Assembly (NCBI GenBank): GCA_910588905.1
Contig: CAJURZ010000007.1
Span: 1-64,000, forward strand
Direction of reading: 5' to 3'
DNA: 64,000 nt
DNA from: an uncultured Eggerthellaceae bacterium
Lineage (GTDB): Bacteria; Actinomycetota; Coriobacteriia; Coriobacteriales; Eggerthellaceae
This document shows positions 25,851 to 35,894 of this stretch, piece by piece; position 1 is the stretch's first letter; each line of letters begins with the position of its first letter. The position numbers and the translations under genes are program-made. The notes below the pieces were generated by a model. The model was not told the origin of the DNA. It saw nothing but the letters and a program-made list of their open reading frames with translations, and did not search any database.

Positions 25851-26537
25851 TCAAGCCTCCTGACCCTCTTGGGCCAGGGTAGCCAGCACGCAGATGCTTT
25901 CGATGATGTCTTCTATATAGGTGCCCGTAGAATCTATCACACGAGCATCATCAGCAGGCTTGAGCGGGGAGTTCCCGCGGTTCTGGTCTGCCTCATCCCG
26001 ACGGATGATGTCAGCCAGCACCTCCTGATAGTCGATAGAGCCCACGCCCCTATCCGCATTCTGCCGCACCCGGCGATGGGCGCGCTCCTCATCAGAGGCC
26101 GTGAGGAAGATCTTGAGCTGGGCATCCGGGCACACCACCGTGCCGATGTCCCTGCCCTCTATGACGTAGTCTCCCCCGGAGGCTATCCGGCGCTGCTCTT
26201 CCACCAGTGCTTCGCGCACCTGCCCAGCGGCGGAAACAGGGCTCACCGCCTTGTCTATCTGAGCCGTGCGGATGGCTTCCGTGACATCATGGCCATTGAT
26301 GCTGACCCCTTTGGCGATGGGATTGCCCGCTTCGTGCTGGAAGGCGATGGTGCAGCTACGGGCCAGTTGCCCCAGGGCGTCATCATCATCGAGCGCCACG
26401 CCCTCCTGGACGGCCAACCAAGCAACGGAGCGGTACATAGCTCCTGTATCCAGGCATTTGAAGCCGAGCTTCTTGGCGCAGGCCTTGGCTACGCTGGATT
26501 TACCGGCACCGGCCGGCCCATCTATCGCGATGATCAC
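25851..26537 (-). CDS. cmk: cytidylate kinase
   Basis: Phosphorylates CMP and dCMP. The P-loop GPAGAGKSSVAK is at residue 7, with the substrate motifs LDTGAMYRSVAW and EGRDIGTVVCPDA and the lid sequence ASDEERAHRR. The start is a GTG directly after the aroA stop (TAAGTG), and the length of 228 is normal. The aroA-cmk adjacency is common in Gram-positive and actinobacterial genomes. The enzyme also supplies CDP for phospholipid headgroup activation, fitting the neighbouring plsC. Confidence 0.97.
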   Translation of the reverse strand: MIIAIDGPAGAGKSSVAKACAKKLGFKCLDTGAMYRSVAWLAVQEGVALDDDDALGQLARSCTIAFQHEAGNPIAKGVSINGHDVTEAIRTAQIDKAVSPVSAAGQVREALVEEQRRIASGGDYVIEGRDIGTVVCPDAQLKIFLTASDEERAHRRVRQNADRGVGSIDYQEVLADIIRRDEADQNRGNSPLKPADDARVIDSTGTYIEDIIESICVLATLAQEGQEA

Positions 26538-27857
26538 TTATGCCTCCAAAGACGAGATGGCATCCAGGAAACCCGGATAGCTGATGGCAATGGACTGGAA
26601 CCCCTGGATGGTAACGGGCGCCGTAGAGGTCATCCCCAACACCGCCCAGGTCATAGCCAAGCGGTGATCACCCTGAGAATCGAACGTCACTCCCGCAGGC
26701 ACAGTCAGGTTCGGATCGCCTTCGATATAGAGGTTGTCCCCCTCTTCCCACGCATCTATGCCGATGAGCTCCAGACCATCGATGATGGCTTGGAGCCGAT
26801 CCGTCTCCTTCACGCGCAGCTCGGAAGCCCCTTTGAACACGGTAACCCCCTTCGCATGGGCGGCCACCACCGCCAGGATGGGCACCTCGTCCACGATGGA
26901 GGCGAAGTGCTGAGCGGGGATCTCGCAGCCATGAAGCCGTTCGGTGAAGGAAGCCTTGATGATGCCGAAGGGTGCTTTGCCTTCGGCCCCTTCACGAGCA
27001 TCCTCTATATTGGCACCCATGCGCTCCAGCGTGCGAACGAAGCCGATGCGAGCCGGGTTCAGAGAGACATCTTGGATGCGGATGGAGCTACCGCGCTTGA
27101 GGATGGCAGCAGCGCAGAGGAATGCAGCCGAAGAAGGATCCCCCGGCACATTCAGGTCAGCAGCATGCATGACCTGAGGACCCGTGACGCTGGCAACCCG
27201 CGTGCCCGCCGTCGTGGGGACGCCGAATTCAGGGAGCATGAGCTCCGTGTGATTGCGAGAAGGTGCTGGCTCATTCAGGGTGGTCTTGCCATCCGCATAG
27301 ACTCCCGCCAGGAGCACCGCCGTCTTCAGCTGAGCAGAAGCCATGGGCGCATCGTAGGTGATGGCGCGCAGATGAGAGGTGCCCTTCTCCGTGATGGGGA
27401 GATGGTCCGCTTCGGCGGGCTTGAACTGGACGCCCATCTTCATGAGAGGTGCGGTGTTGCGCCGCATGGGACGCCGCTTGAGCGAGTCATCCCCCGTGAT
27501 GGTGACCTGGATGTCCCAGGGTGCCAAGATGCCCATCAGAAGCCGCGCTGTGGTGCCGGAATTGCCGCAATCTATGGGAGCATCCGGCTGGCAAGGGCCC
27601 TGGGCGCCCCAGCCGGTAACAGCACCCTCCAAAGAGCCGTCCTCCGCCGGATGCAGATCCACCTTCGCCCCTAGCGCCCGAACGGCTTGGATGGATGACC
27701 GCACGTCCTCTGAATCGAGGACGCCTTTGAGATGGGAAGTCCCTTCAGCCATGGCCGAGAAGAGAACGGCCCTATGGGATATGGACTTGTCTCCCGGAAC
27801 GCGGACGTCACCCGTAAGCGGGCCAGTCAGCGGTTCGATGGTAACAGCATCAGACAT
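26538..27857 (-). CDS. aroA: 3-phosphoshikimate 1-carboxyvinyltransferase (EPSP synthase)
   Basis: Sixth step of the shikimate pathway. The motifs PGDKSISHRAVL, DCGNSGTTARLLMG and LRVKETDRLQAI, with the SMASAQLK region, are all present. The best start is the ATG at 27857 (MSDAVTIEPLTG, 439 residues), which overlaps the end of tyrA by 8 bases; the frame continues 30 codons upstream inside tyrA. Together with tyrA it supplies chorismate-derived tyrosine. The motif set looks like class I, and glyphosate sensitivity is not assessable here. Confidence 0.96.
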   Translation of the reverse strand: MSDAVTIEPLTGPLTGDVRVPGDKSISHRAVLFSAMAEGTSHLKGVLDSEDVRSSIQAVRALGAKVDLHPAEDGSLEGAVTGWGAQGPCQPDAPIDCGNSGTTARLLMGILAPWDIQVTITGDDSLKRRPMRRNTAPLMKMGVQFKPAEADHLPITEKGTSHLRAITYDAPMASAQLKTAVLLAGVYADGKTTLNEPAPSRNHTELMLPEFGVPTTAGTRVASVTGPQVMHAADLNVPGDPSSAAFLCAAAILKRGSSIRIQDVSLNPARIGFVRTLERMGANIEDAREGAEGKAPFGIIKASFTERLHGCEIPAQHFASIVDEVPILAVVAAHAKGVTVFKGASELRVKETDRLQAIIDGLELIGIDAWEEGDNLYIEGDPNLTVPAGVTFDSQGDHRLAMTWAVLGMTSTAPVTIQGFQSIAISYPGFLDAISSLEA

Positions 27858-29013
27858 GAGCATGCTCCTTAGGCTCGATGGGTCTGAAAGATACAGTATA
27901 CCCTGCGTTGATGAGTTGGAAGGAGAGCTGCCCCACATCTCCCTCATCCGTGAGCATGAGGGAGAGGACGGCGTTGCCCTCGGAGAGGTGGTCTATCTCG
28001 ATGGATTGGATATTGCAGCCCACTGAGCTGGCAATGGTGGTGACCTCTGCCACCACACCGGTGCGGTTCACCATGGGGATGCGCACCTCAAGGAGCTTAT
28101 CAGAGCCAGGCACCCACTGAGCTGGCAATTCCCGACGAGCATCCGCCGCTATGCGCAAGAGCTGTTTCAGTCCCTCGGCGTCGCGGTCTTCGATGGCCTG
28201 AGCGTAGGCAGAGATGATGGCTTCCATCTCATGGAGACCATCCGCAAGGGCCTCGGCATTGTCGAAGGCGATGCCACACCACAGCTCCGGTGATCCCGCT
28301 GCCACCCGCGTGGTGTCCTTGAAGCCGCCTGCCGCCAGACGCATGAGGGCGTTGTTCTCATCGGCGTGGTCCAGAGCCAATCGCATGAGGGAAGAGGCCA
28401 CCATATGAGGCACGTGGCTCACCACAGCCACCGCTTGGTCATGGCTCTCCCGCGGCAATGACACCACCCGGGCGTCTATCCCGCAAATGAGCTCATGGAG
28501 CTTCTGGAAGCTATCCGGATCAGTGGTCTCGTCAGGACAGAGGATCCAGTTCGCCCCTTCGAAGAGGTCGGTGCGCGCACCGTCTATGCCGCTGGCCTCG
28601 GACCCGGCCATGGGATGGCCTGGGATGTAGCGCTGACCATCCTCCAGCATCTCCCGCGCAGAATCCAGGATGTGGGACTTGGTGGAGATGGTATCTGTCA
28701 CCACTCCCCCGAAACCACTCTGTTGCACCAGGCCGAAGTAGTCATCCACCGCTGCCACGGGGGTGGAGATGATGAGCAGATCGGCTTCGTCGGACAAGAA
28801 GCGCACGAAGGCCTCGTCCTGGGGCGTGCAGGCGTCATCTACCCAGCCGCGCTCCTGAGCCACCACGCCGCTACGAGAATCAGTGTCAACACCGAAGATG
28901 CGCACATCCGGATAGGCTTTCCTGATGGCTCCGGCAATGGATGAGCCGATCAACCCGAGCCCGGCGATGGCTATGTTGTGAAATGGTGCGGGAGCTATCT
29001 GGATGTCTTCCAT
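27850..29013 (-). CDS. tyrA: prephenate dehydrogenase with C-terminal ACT domain
   Basis: Oxidatively decarboxylates prephenate to 4-hydroxyphenylpyruvate using NAD(P). The Rossmann motif is IAGLGLIGSSIAGAI (about residue 15), with VTDTISTKSHI and HPMAGSEASGIDGA following as in the family. Residues ~310-387 (EVRIPMVNRTGVVAEVTTIAS) form an ACT domain, a likely site for tyrosine feedback. The start at 29013 (MEDIQIAPAPFHN) is preferred to a frame opening 55 codons upstream because it follows GAAGG and fits the family. The 85-base gap before it is the largest in the run from rluB to ackA and could hold an internal promoter. Confidence 0.95.
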   Translation of the reverse strand: MEDIQIAPAPFHNIAIAGLGLIGSSIAGAIRKAYPDVRIFGVDTDSRSGVVAQERGWVDDACTPQDEAFVRFLSDEADLLIISTPVAAVDDYFGLVQQSGFGGVVTDTISTKSHILDSAREMLEDGQRYIPGHPMAGSEASGIDGARTDLFEGANWILCPDETTDPDSFQKLHELICGIDARVVSLPRESHDQAVAVVSHVPHMVASSLMRLALDHADENNALMRLAAGGFKDTTRVAAGSPELWCGIAFDNAEALADGLHEMEAIISAYAQAIEDRDAEGLKQLLRIAADARRELPAQWVPGSDKLLEVRIPMVNRTGVVAEVTTIASSVGCNIQSIEIDHLSEGNAVLSLMLTDEGDVGQLSFQLINAGYTVSFRPIEPKEHAHV

Positions 29014-29098
29014 CAGTGGTGCCTTCGTTTCGTGAATGGGTATATTCGCCCATTGTAATGGAATGACCCGCTGGATGAGAGCCCATCCTCGCGCTGGC

Positions 29099-29812
29099 CT
29101 ACGGGTGGGCGAAGAGGAGCTCCATATCCCCTTCGGTAAGCTCCCGCCACGAACCCAAGGGCAGATCATCCAGCTCATAGGCGCCTATGGCCACGCGCTC
29201 AAGGGTGATGACCGGATGCCCGACCGCTTCCAGCATGCGACGCACCTGACGGTTGCGGCCCTCATGGATGCGCAAGCGCACCACGGAGCGGTCAGGCAAC
29301 CGGACCAGATCGGCTTCAGCCGGAGCAGTGAGGCCGTCCTCCAGCAGCACGCCTTGCCGCAGCTTCTCCAGAGCTTCCTCCTCCACATCCCCCTGCACCT
29401 GGGCGATATAGGTCTTCACCACTCCCTGGGAAGGGTGCGTGAGCCTATTGCCCAGATCGCCATCGGTAGTGAACAGCAGGAGCCCGCTGGTATCCACATC
29501 CAGTCGGCCCACATGGAAGAGGGACGGATGCTCATCAAGGGGGATGAGCTCAGAGACGCAGTGCTCCATATGGGGGTCTGCCAGAGAGCTGGCGTAGCCG
29601 CAGGGCTTGTTCAGGGCAAGGGTGAACCGCTCGGATGACCGCACCGGCACCCCATCGAAGAGGATCTCATCCGCTTCGGGGTCAGCCTTGTCTCCCAGCT
29701 TCGCCCGCTGCCCATTCACCTTCACGCGCCCCTCTTCCAAGAAGGTCTCGCAGGCGCGACGAGACCCGCAGCCTGCCCGGGCCAGGATCTTCTGGAGGCG
29801 CTGCTCACTCAT
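29099..29812 (-). CDS. rluB: 23S rRNA/tRNA pseudouridine synthase, RluB/RsuA family
   Basis: A 237-residue enzyme with an N-terminal S4 RNA-binding domain (RLQKILARAGCGSRRACETFL) and the catalytic domain with GRLDVDTSGLLLFTTDGDLGNRLTHP, whose Asp is the nucleophile. The start ATG at 29812 overlaps the end of scpB by 8 bases; the upstream extension lies within scpB. The scpA-scpB-rluB order is conserved across Firmicutes and Actinobacteria. The exact uridine modified (typically 2605 in 23S rRNA) is inferred from family position only. Confidence 0.93.
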   Translation of the reverse strand: MSEQRLQKILARAGCGSRRACETFLEEGRVKVNGQRAKLGDKADPEADEILFDGVPVRSSERFTLALNKPCGYASSLADPHMEHCVSELIPLDEHPSLFHVGRLDVDTSGLLLFTTDGDLGNRLTHPSQGVVKTYIAQVQGDVEEEALEKLRQGVLLEDGLTAPAEADLVRLPDRSVVRLRIHEGRNRQVRRMLEAVGHPVITLERVAIGAYELDDLPLGSWRELTEGDMELLFAHP

Positions 29813-30635
29813 CGTCGGTGTCGAAGACGAGCTCGTCGAAATCGATCTTCTCCACCACGCCCGCTGTGGAGGCAAGAGCCTGGCGCATCATCTGCTGAAG
29901 GGGATCGTCCTCCCCTGACTGGGTCAGGTCATCCCGGCGCTCCTCGGCGGAGAGCTGAGCTTGGGCTTCCACCATGCCCGCCACTGCCGCTTCGGCGTCA
30001 TCATCGTAGAGCATCTGCTCAGCCAGCCGCGCTGCTTCCTCATCTGTCAGGGACGCCTCGTCGCGGGTGGCGTTGAGCCGCTCGCGGATCAACCGCTCGG
30101 TCTCCTCATCCGGAGCGAAAGCGGCTAGGTCGGTCATATCATCCAGGCTCTTCAATCCGAACTGGTCCAAGAACGTCCGGGAAGTTCCATAGAGGGTGGG
30201 ATTCCCCGGCGTGTCAGCGCTCCCCAATTCGCGCACGAGCCCTTTCTCCACCAACGAGGAGATAGAGGAATCAGAGGTGACACCGCGGACCGAAGAGACC
30301 TGGGCCCGCGTCACCGGCTGCATATAGGCGATGATGGCCAGGGTCTCCATGGCTGCAGCCGAGAGCTTCCGCGTATCCCAGGAGCGAACATAGCCCTCGA
30401 TGAGCTCATGGTGCTCCGCGTGGGTCACCAATTGCCAGCCGCTGGCCGTCTGGCGCAGCTGGATGCCCGCATTCTCTTGGCGCTTCTCCCCCTGCAAGCG
30501 GACCAGTGCCCGCGTGACCTCTGCTCCCTCCAGTTCCAACTGCTCTGCCAAGACCGCGGCCGCCACGGGCTCATCGCTCACGAAGAGCAGCGCTTCCAAA
30601 GCCGAGCTCAGGTATGCATCATCTTTGAACGTCAT
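29805..30635 (-). CDS. scpB: segregation and condensation protein B
   Basis: Subunit of the SMC-ScpAB condensin complex. Two winged-helix domains are recognisable (ALEALLFVSDEPVAAAVLAEQL and ETLAIIAYMQPVTRAQVSSVRG, then ELGSADTPGNPTLYGTSRTFLDQFGL). At 276 residues it is longer than the usual ~200 because of a C-terminal acidic extension of about 80 residues rich in Glu, Asp and Ala (RDEASLTDEEAARLAEQML...). It overlaps scpA by 4 bases and rluB by 8. Confidence 0.95.
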   Translation of the reverse strand: MTFKDDAYLSSALEALLFVSDEPVAAAVLAEQLELEGAEVTRALVRLQGEKRQENAGIQLRQTASGWQLVTHAEHHELIEGYVRSWDTRKLSAAAMETLAIIAYMQPVTRAQVSSVRGVTSDSSISSLVEKGLVRELGSADTPGNPTLYGTSRTFLDQFGLKSLDDMTDLAAFAPDEETERLIRERLNATRDEASLTDEEAARLAEQMLYDDDAEAAVAGMVEAQAQLSAEERRDDLTQSGEDDPLQQMMRQALASTAGVVEKIDFDELVFDTDDE

Positions 30636-31402
30636 TCGCCGTCCTCCTCAAGGAACAGGGCACCAGACCCTTCGATATAGCGGATGTCGATATCACCGAA
30701 TGCCTCGGGCTGCTCTAAGCGCACCATCTGCCGTTTATAGAGCTCCAACACCGCCAAGAAGGTGACCACGATGACCTGAGGTGTGGGAGAGGCTTGCACG
30801 AGGCTTCGGAAGGAGAGGCGCTTATCCGTGACGATGCGCTCATGGATGCTGCGCACGAAGGTCTCGACCGGTATGGGCTTGCTGGCGATGTGCTCGCTCT
30901 CCAGCAGGAACACCTCCCGGCGCGCCAGGGCCGCAGCGGCCCTCACTCCCAGGTCCTCTAGGGTGACCCCTTTGAGGAAGTCCGGCATGAGGTCTCCGAA
31001 GGCGGGTCCTGGGCCGAAGGGACGGGAATGCATCCTCCCTTCCGTACGGAAGCGGGAATACAGTTCCTCAGAGGCGTTCTTGAACTGCTTGTAGGCGATG
31101 AGCTTCTGGGCGAGCACCTCCCGAGCCGCATCCGGCGGCAAGCCTTCAACGTCTTCATCCAGCTCTTCCCGGGGCTTGGGCACCAGCGCGCGGGCCTTCA
31201 TCTCCAAGAGCGTAGAGGCCACCAAGAGGAAATCCGAGGCCACATCCAGATCCAAGCTGCGCATGCGGGCAACCTCAGAGAGGTACTGATCGGCGATATC
31301 CGCGATGGAGATGGCTCCGATATCAACGCGCTTCTTGCTCACCAGGTAGAGCAAGAGGTCGAAGGGGCCTTCGAAGGCTTCTGTCTTGACCTTGTACGCC
31401 AT
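30632..31402 (-). CDS. scpA: segregation and condensation protein A
   Basis: Kleisin subunit that bridges the SMC heads for chromosome condensation and segregation. The N-terminal signature FEGPFDLLLYLVSKKRVDIGAISIADIADQYL is typical, as are the central helix region (FLLVASTLLEMKARALVPK) and the C-terminal winged helix. The length of 256 is normal. It begins 18 bases after the M50 protease gene. smc itself is not in this window. Confidence 0.96.
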   Translation of the reverse strand: MAYKVKTEAFEGPFDLLLYLVSKKRVDIGAISIADIADQYLSEVARMRSLDLDVASDFLLVASTLLEMKARALVPKPREELDEDVEGLPPDAAREVLAQKLIAYKQFKNASEELYSRFRTEGRMHSRPFGPGPAFGDLMPDFLKGVTLEDLGVRAAAALARREVFLLESEHIASKPIPVETFVRSIHERIVTDKRLSFRSLVQASPTPQVIVVTFLAVLELYKRQMVRLEQPEAFGDIDIRYIEGSGALFLEEDGE

Positions 31403-31420
31403 GGGGTGCGGCCGCCTCCT

Positions 31421-32095
31421 CTAGGAGATCCTGAAGGGGAACAACAGGTTCCCTAGGTTGCCAGCGGTCACATCCAGATACCAGGAGAACGGATTGAACC
31501 CCACCGCGTAGGGCAGGACGATGATGACGATCATGAATATGGGGAATGCATAATGCTGGATGGAATACCACTTCGGCAGCCACTGCTCCGGGATGAAGAC
31601 GGCGATGATGGAAGAGCCGTCCAGGGGCGGGATGGGGATCAGGTTGAAGAACATGAGATAGAGGTTCACCAGCGTGAAGGTGGCCAGCAGGAGCATGAGG
31701 AAGTAGCCCGCCTGGCTCTGGAGGATGTGGGGCGCCAACCCGAAGACCATATGGGCGAGCAGCGCAGCCAGAACGGCCATGACCAGATTGGCTGCCGGGC
31801 CTGCGAACCCGGTGATGGCATCCCCCTTGCGCGGATCTTTGAAGTAGCTGGGGTTGTAGGGCACTGGCTTCGCATAGCCGAAGATGGGCATGTGCAGCAC
31901 CATGAGCATGAGCGGCAGGATGACGGTGCCGAAGGGATCGATATGCTTCAACGGGTTCAGGGACAGCCTCCCCGCCCGCTTGGCCGTTGGGTCTCCCAGC
32001 TTATAGGCAGCATAGCCGTGGGCCACCTCGTGACCGGTCAGCGCCACCGTGAAGCTGATGATGGCGCAGGCGTAGTACATGACCTCTTCTAGCAT
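31421..32095 (-). CDS. site-2 protease family membrane metalloprotease (M50)
   Basis: A 224-residue polytopic protein of the short bacterial M50/YwhC type. The zinc motif is HEVAH in [28 protein letters not shown], and the second motif is [13 protein letters not shown] with its metal-binding Asp. There is no PDZ domain, unlike RseP. About six hydrophobic helices are present. The substrate is unknown. It overlaps the ABC-F gene end by 7 bases and precedes scpA; ywhC-scpA adjacency is also common in other Gram-positives. Confidence 0.92.
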   Translation of the reverse strand: MLEEVMYYACAIISFTVALTGHEVAHGYAAYKLGDPTAKRAGRLSLNPLKHIDPFGTVILPLMLMVLHMPIFGYAKPVPYNPSYFKDPRKGDAITGFAGPAANLVMAVLAALLAHMVFGLAPHILQSQAGYFLMLLLATFTLVNLYLMFFNLIPIPPLDGSSIIAVFIPEQWLPKWYSIQHYAFPIFMIVIIVLPYAVGFNPFSWYLDVTAGNLGNLLFPFRIS

Positions 32096-34146
32096 CGCTC
32101 CACCTCAGCCAGTATCTTCTCCATCTCCTCCGTGAGCGCGAGCCACAGAGCCTCATTCTCCTCTATGCGAGCCTTGAGCTCGCCATGCTCTTTGAAGATA
32201 TCGGTGGCAGCATCTTCCTTGATGTAGAGGTCTGGATCGGCCATGAGGGCCAAGATCTCCTCCATCCGAGCGTTGTCCTGCTCCATCTGCTGCTCCAGGC
32301 CTTGGATGCGGCGCTTGATATCCTTGGTGGCAGAGCTCTTGCGCTGACGCGCTTCTGCTTCAACGCGCTTCTGCTCCTTGGTCTTCCGTGCAGGTGACGG
32401 AGCAGGACCGCGGTGGCTCACTCGATTCACCTTGAGGGAAGACCCACCCGTCGTATCGGCCTGCTGCCCCTTCGAAGCGCTTCCATCCTCTTCGCCCTCC
32501 GAGAACAGCTCGTCGACCACCGAATGGCCCTCGGGCTTCCCTGGGGCCTGCTGGCCGGATTTGAACAGGTAGTAATCCCAGCCACCGGGATAATCCCTCA
32601 CCTGCCCGTTGTCTATCTCGATGACCCTGTTCGCGATGCTCTCTATCAGGTGGCGGTCATGGGTGATCAACAGGATCGTGCCCTCGAACTGCCGCAATGC
32701 CTGCTCCAGCACATCTGCGCTGGAGATATCAAGGTGGTTCGTCGGCTCGTCCAAGCAGAGCAGCGGTGTGGGCGCCACCAGCATCTTCGCCAGCGCCAAA
32801 CGGCTCTTCTCACCGCCGGAGAGCACAGATACCCGCTTATCCACGTCATCCCCCTTGAAGAGGAATGCACCCAGCAGGCTGCGCACCTGCGAGATGGACC
32901 AGCCCGGTGCCGCGCGGTCCAATTCCTCGAAGACGGTGTTCCCACCCGTGAGCTCTTCGAGCTGATGCTGCGCGTAGTAGGTCAGGCTCACGTGCTCGCC
33001 ATAGGAGATCGTGCCCGCATCGGGCGATAGCACCTCCGCCACCATCTTGAGCAACGTGGACTTTCCGGCGCCGTTGGGACCCACGAGCGCTACCTTCTCG
33101 CCGCGATACAGTGTGAGGTCCAACCCGTCATAGACCTGCTTGCCATCGAATGCCTTCGACACGCCTCGCACGCGGACGACCTCATCCCCCGTGCGCGGAG
33201 GCTGGACGAAGTTGAAGTGGATGGCCTTCTTCTCTTCAGGTATCTCGATGAGCTCGGCTTTCAGGCGCTCGAGCTTCCCTACGCGGTCCTGCGCCTGCTT
33301 GGCCTTGGACGCCTTGTAGCGGAAACGCTCGATGAACGCCTCCAGCTTGCGCATCTCATCCAGCTGCGCCTTGCGCTCTTCGCGCAAGCGCTCGATGCGC
33401 TCATCCCGTGCCTTGAGATACGCGGAGTAGTTGCCCTTGTACAGGGTGAGCGAGCCGTTCGCTATCTCAGCCACGTTGTCCACCATGGCATCCATGAAGG
33501 CGCGGTCATGGCTCACCACGATCACGGTGCCCTCATAGGTGCGCAAGAACCCTTCCAGCCACTTGACCGATTCCAGGTCCAGATGGTTGGTAGGCTCGTC
33601 AAGGAGCAGCACCTCAGGATTGCGCACGAGCAGCTTCGCGAGCGCGATGCGCATCTGCCAGCCCCCAGAGAACTCAGTGGTCAGACGGCCCAGATCCTCC
33701 TCCACGAATCCGATGCCGAAGAGGACCGCACGCACCTTCGCTTCAAGGCTGTAGCCACCCATCATCTCGTAGGCATCGCGGATGCGGCCAAGCTCCGCCA
33801 GTTCGCTCTCGGTAGGGTCAGATCCCAGCTCCGCTTCCAGCTGAGCGAGGCGCTGTTCCATCTCCAGGATCTCAGCCTGGGAGGAGATGACCTCCTCGAA
33901 GATGGGACGCTCCCCCATCTCGATGGCCTCCTGCTTGAGATATCCCACGCGGGCACCCTTCGCCAGCGTGATAGCACCAGCATCCGCCTCTTCCTCGCCG
34001 GAGATGATGTTGAGCATCGTGGTCTTGCCGGCACCGTTCGGACCCACCAGGGCAAGCCGATCATAGGCTTCCAGCCGGAACGATGCGCCCGAGAACAGCT
34101 CTCTGCCGCCGAATGATTTCGCTATGTGCTCTGCTTGCAGGATCAA
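32089..34146 (-). CDS. ABC-F family ATPase (Uup/EttA-like)
   Basis: A 685-residue soluble protein with two ABC domains: P-loop GPNGAGKTT and signature [13 protein letters not shown] in the first, GPNGAGKST and [13 protein letters not shown] in the second, separated by a charged ABC-F linker (about residues 230-310, [20 protein letters not shown]). The C-terminus has a coiled-coil extension (about 560-685) after a low-complexity stretch. ABC-F proteins bind the ribosomal E site and relieve stalling; some confer antibiotic resistance, but the features here do not show which. The start is TTG at 34146 with only a weak AGG box. It is the first gene of the long operon; the promoter should lie in 34147-34274. 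Confidence 0.93.
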   Translation of the reverse strand: MILQAEHIAKSFGGRELFSGASFRLEAYDRLALVGPNGAGKTTMLNIISGEEEADAGAITLAKGARVGYLKQEAIEMGERPIFEEVISSQAEILEMEQRLAQLEAELGSDPTESELAELGRIRDAYEMMGGYSLEAKVRAVLFGIGFVEEDLGRLTTEFSGGWQMRIALAKLLVRNPEVLLLDEPTNHLDLESVKWLEGFLRTYEGTVIVVSHDRAFMDAMVDNVAEIANGSLTLYKGNYSAYLKARDERIERLREERKAQLDEMRKLEAFIERFRYKASKAKQAQDRVGKLERLKAELIEIPEEKKAIHFNFVQPPRTGDEVVRVRGVSKAFDGKQVYDGLDLTLYRGEKVALVGPNGAGKSTLLKMVAEVLSPDAGTISYGEHVSLTYYAQHQLEELTGGNTVFEELDRAAPGWSISQVRSLLGAFLFKGDDVDKRVSVLSGGEKSRLALAKMLVAPTPLLCLDEPTNHLDISSADVLEQALRQFEGTILLITHDRHLIESIANRVIEIDNGQVRDYPGGWDYYLFKSGQQAPGKPEGHSVVDELFSEGEEDGSASKGQQADTTGGSSLKVNRVSHRGPAPSPARKTKEQKRVEAEARQRKSSATKDIKRRIQGLEQQMEQDNARMEEILALMADPDLYIKEDAATDIFKEHGELKARIEENEALWLALTEEMEKILAEVERC

Positions 34147-34274
34147 CGCGCGCCTGATGCCTTTCGGACCGGTGATTCACATGAACCTGACATTCTACAA
34201 CACAGCGCGTCTCATCTGGCCCAAAGCCCCCCCTCACCCAAGGTGCCCGTCAAGAAGAGAAGGATGCTCCATCA
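34147..34274 (-). promoter_or_regulatory. intergenic region upstream of the ABC-F gene
   Basis: This 128-base gap holds the expected promoter of the ABC-F-scpAB operon and the end of the amtB-glnB unit. Reading the minus strand, a TAGAAT -10-like box lies at about 34189-34194, but no good -35 was found. A run of seven C (plus strand, about 34228) is present. No gene was seen. Confidence 0.3.
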
Positions 34275-34613
34275 TCAGATGGCGCTTGAGCCGCGCTCGC
34301 CCGTGCGGATGCGGATGACCTCCTCAACAGGGCTCACGAATATCTTCCCATCGCCTACCTCTCCCGTACGTGCAGAGGCCATCACTGCGTCTATGACCCC
34401 ATCGGCCTCATCATCTTCGACGACCACCTCTATCTTCACCTTCGGCACGATGTTCAAGAGCACCTCCGTCCCCCGGTAGTGCTCCTTCCATCCATGCTGG
34501 TTGCCGCACCCATGCACTTGGCTTATGGTCATGCCGCTTGCATCGATGGCGATCAGGGCATCCTTCACCGCTTCCATCTTCTCTGGACGCACGATGGCGA
34601 TGATCCTCTTCAT
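34275..34613 (-). CDS. glnB: nitrogen regulatory protein P-II
   Basis: A trimeric signal protein reporting nitrogen status through 2-oxoglutarate and ATP/ADP. The 112 residues align without gaps to GlnB/GlnK. The T-loop (HGCGNQHGWKEHYRGTEVLL) keeps the Tyr-Arg-Gly at position ~51, the uridylylation or adenylylation site, and the B-loop TGEVGDGKIFV and C-loop RIRTGERG are intact. It starts 12 bases after amtB, so it is the GlnK-like partner that blocks the ammonium channel; GlnK is an equally good name. Confidence 0.96.
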   Translation of the reverse strand: MKRIIAIVRPEKMEAVKDALIAIDASGMTISQVHGCGNQHGWKEHYRGTEVLLNIVPKVKIEVVVEDDEADGVIDAVMASARTGEVGDGKIFVSPVEEVIRIRTGERGSSAI

Positions 34614-34625
34614 GGTGTCCTCCTC

Positions 34626-35894
34626 CTAGTCCAATCCGATATAGGCCGGATATGCCGATTCACCGTGCTCTGAGATATCCAATCCGAGCGCTTCGGCCTC
34701 ATCGCTCACTCGCAAGCTCCCCTTGTAGCATGCCTTCAGGACCAGCCCGATGATGACGTCTAGCACCCCTACGAATGCGATGGTGACGACGATGCCCAGG
34801 ATCTGCGCCCCCAACAGCGTCAGGTCCCCGGTATAGATGAGCCCACCGGATCCCGTCCACGAGAGCTCCGGCACGCAGAAGATGCCGGTGAGGATGCCGC
34901 CGAGGATCCCGCCGACGCAATGGCAACCGAAGGCATCCAAGGCGTCGTCATAGCCGAAGAGCCTCTTGGCATGGGAGATGGCCAGATAGCAGACGGGTGA
35001 CGCGAACAGGCCCATGAGAAGGGCTGCCCACGGCTCCACAAAGCCTGCAGCTGGAGTGATTACCACAAGGCCAGCCACGAGCCCCGTACAAGCCCCGATG
35101 AGCGTCGGCTTCTTGACGATGATGCGCTCCACGATCATCCATGAGACGATGCCCGCGCCAGATGCGCACACCGTGTTCACCAAAGCGAGCGCAGCCACCC
35201 CGTCAGGGGCGAAGGCGCTGCCTGCATTGAAGCCGAACCAGCCGAACCACAGAAGCGCTGCTCCTAAGGCGACGAAGGGCACGTTATGCGGACGATAGCT
35301 CATGGCGCCGAAGCCCTTGCGCTTGCCACAGAGGATGCAGAGGATGAGCGCTGTGAGGCCGCTGGATATATGGACGACATCGCCGCCAGCGAAGTCGAGG
35401 GCGCCGATCATACCACCGATGAGCGAAGCTTCCCCACCCCAGACCATGTGCGCCAGGACCGGATACACCAGGATCGTCCAGAGGAACAGGAATGCCACCA
35501 CAGCGCCGAATCTCATCCTCCCGGCAACGCCGCCCGTGATGATCGCCGTGGTGATCATGCAGAAAGCCATCTGGAACACCACATCGATGAGCTGCGGATA
35601 CGTACCCGTGGGTTGTTCATCGGCTTCGATCAGTGCGAACTCCGTGCTCCCCATGAGCATGAGCTGGTCGAACCCACCGAACAACGGATCATCCCCGCTG
35701 CCTCCATAGGCGATGGACCAGCCGATCATCGTCCACGTGATAGCCGCTATCCCGATGGCAGCGAACACCATGATCATCGTATTCCCCACGTTCTTTCGCC
35801 TTGACAGGCCACCGTAGAAGAACGCGAGCCCCGGCGTCATGAGCAGCACGAGCATGACGCACAGCATCATGAATGCTGATATACCCTCCTCCAT
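34626..35894 (-). CDS. amtB: ammonium transporter
   Basis: Trimeric membrane channel for ammonium, with eleven predicted helices in 422 residues. The family signature DFAGGDVVHISSGLTALILCILCG is present, with the twin pore His likely in HISSG and FGCHCVGG. It begins with MEEGISAFMMLCVMLVLLMTPG, giving a non-cleaved first helix. The downstream glnB is 12 bases away, the standard pairing for nitrogen scavenging. The 145-base upstream gap (35895-36039) separates it from dxs and should hold the promoter; the minus strand has a GTTAC-like half site there, but no full GlnR box was identified. Confidence 0.97.
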   Translation of the reverse strand: MEEGISAFMMLCVMLVLLMTPGLAFFYGGLSRRKNVGNTMIMVFAAIGIAAITWTMIGWSIAYGGSGDDPLFGGFDQLMLMGSTEFALIEADEQPTGTYPQLIDVVFQMAFCMITTAIITGGVAGRMRFGAVVAFLFLWTILVYPVLAHMVWGGEASLIGGMIGALDFAGGDVVHISSGLTALILCILCGKRKGFGAMSYRPHNVPFVALGAALLWFGWFGFNAGSAFAPDGVAALALVNTVCASGAGIVSWMIVERIIVKKPTLIGACTGLVAGLVVITPAAGFVEPWAALLMGLFASPVCYLAISHAKRLFGYDDALDAFGCHCVGGILGGILTGIFCVPELSWTGSGGLIYTGDLTLLGAQILGIVVTIAFVGVLDVIIGLVLKACYKGSLRVSDEAEALGLDISEHGESAYPAYIGLD

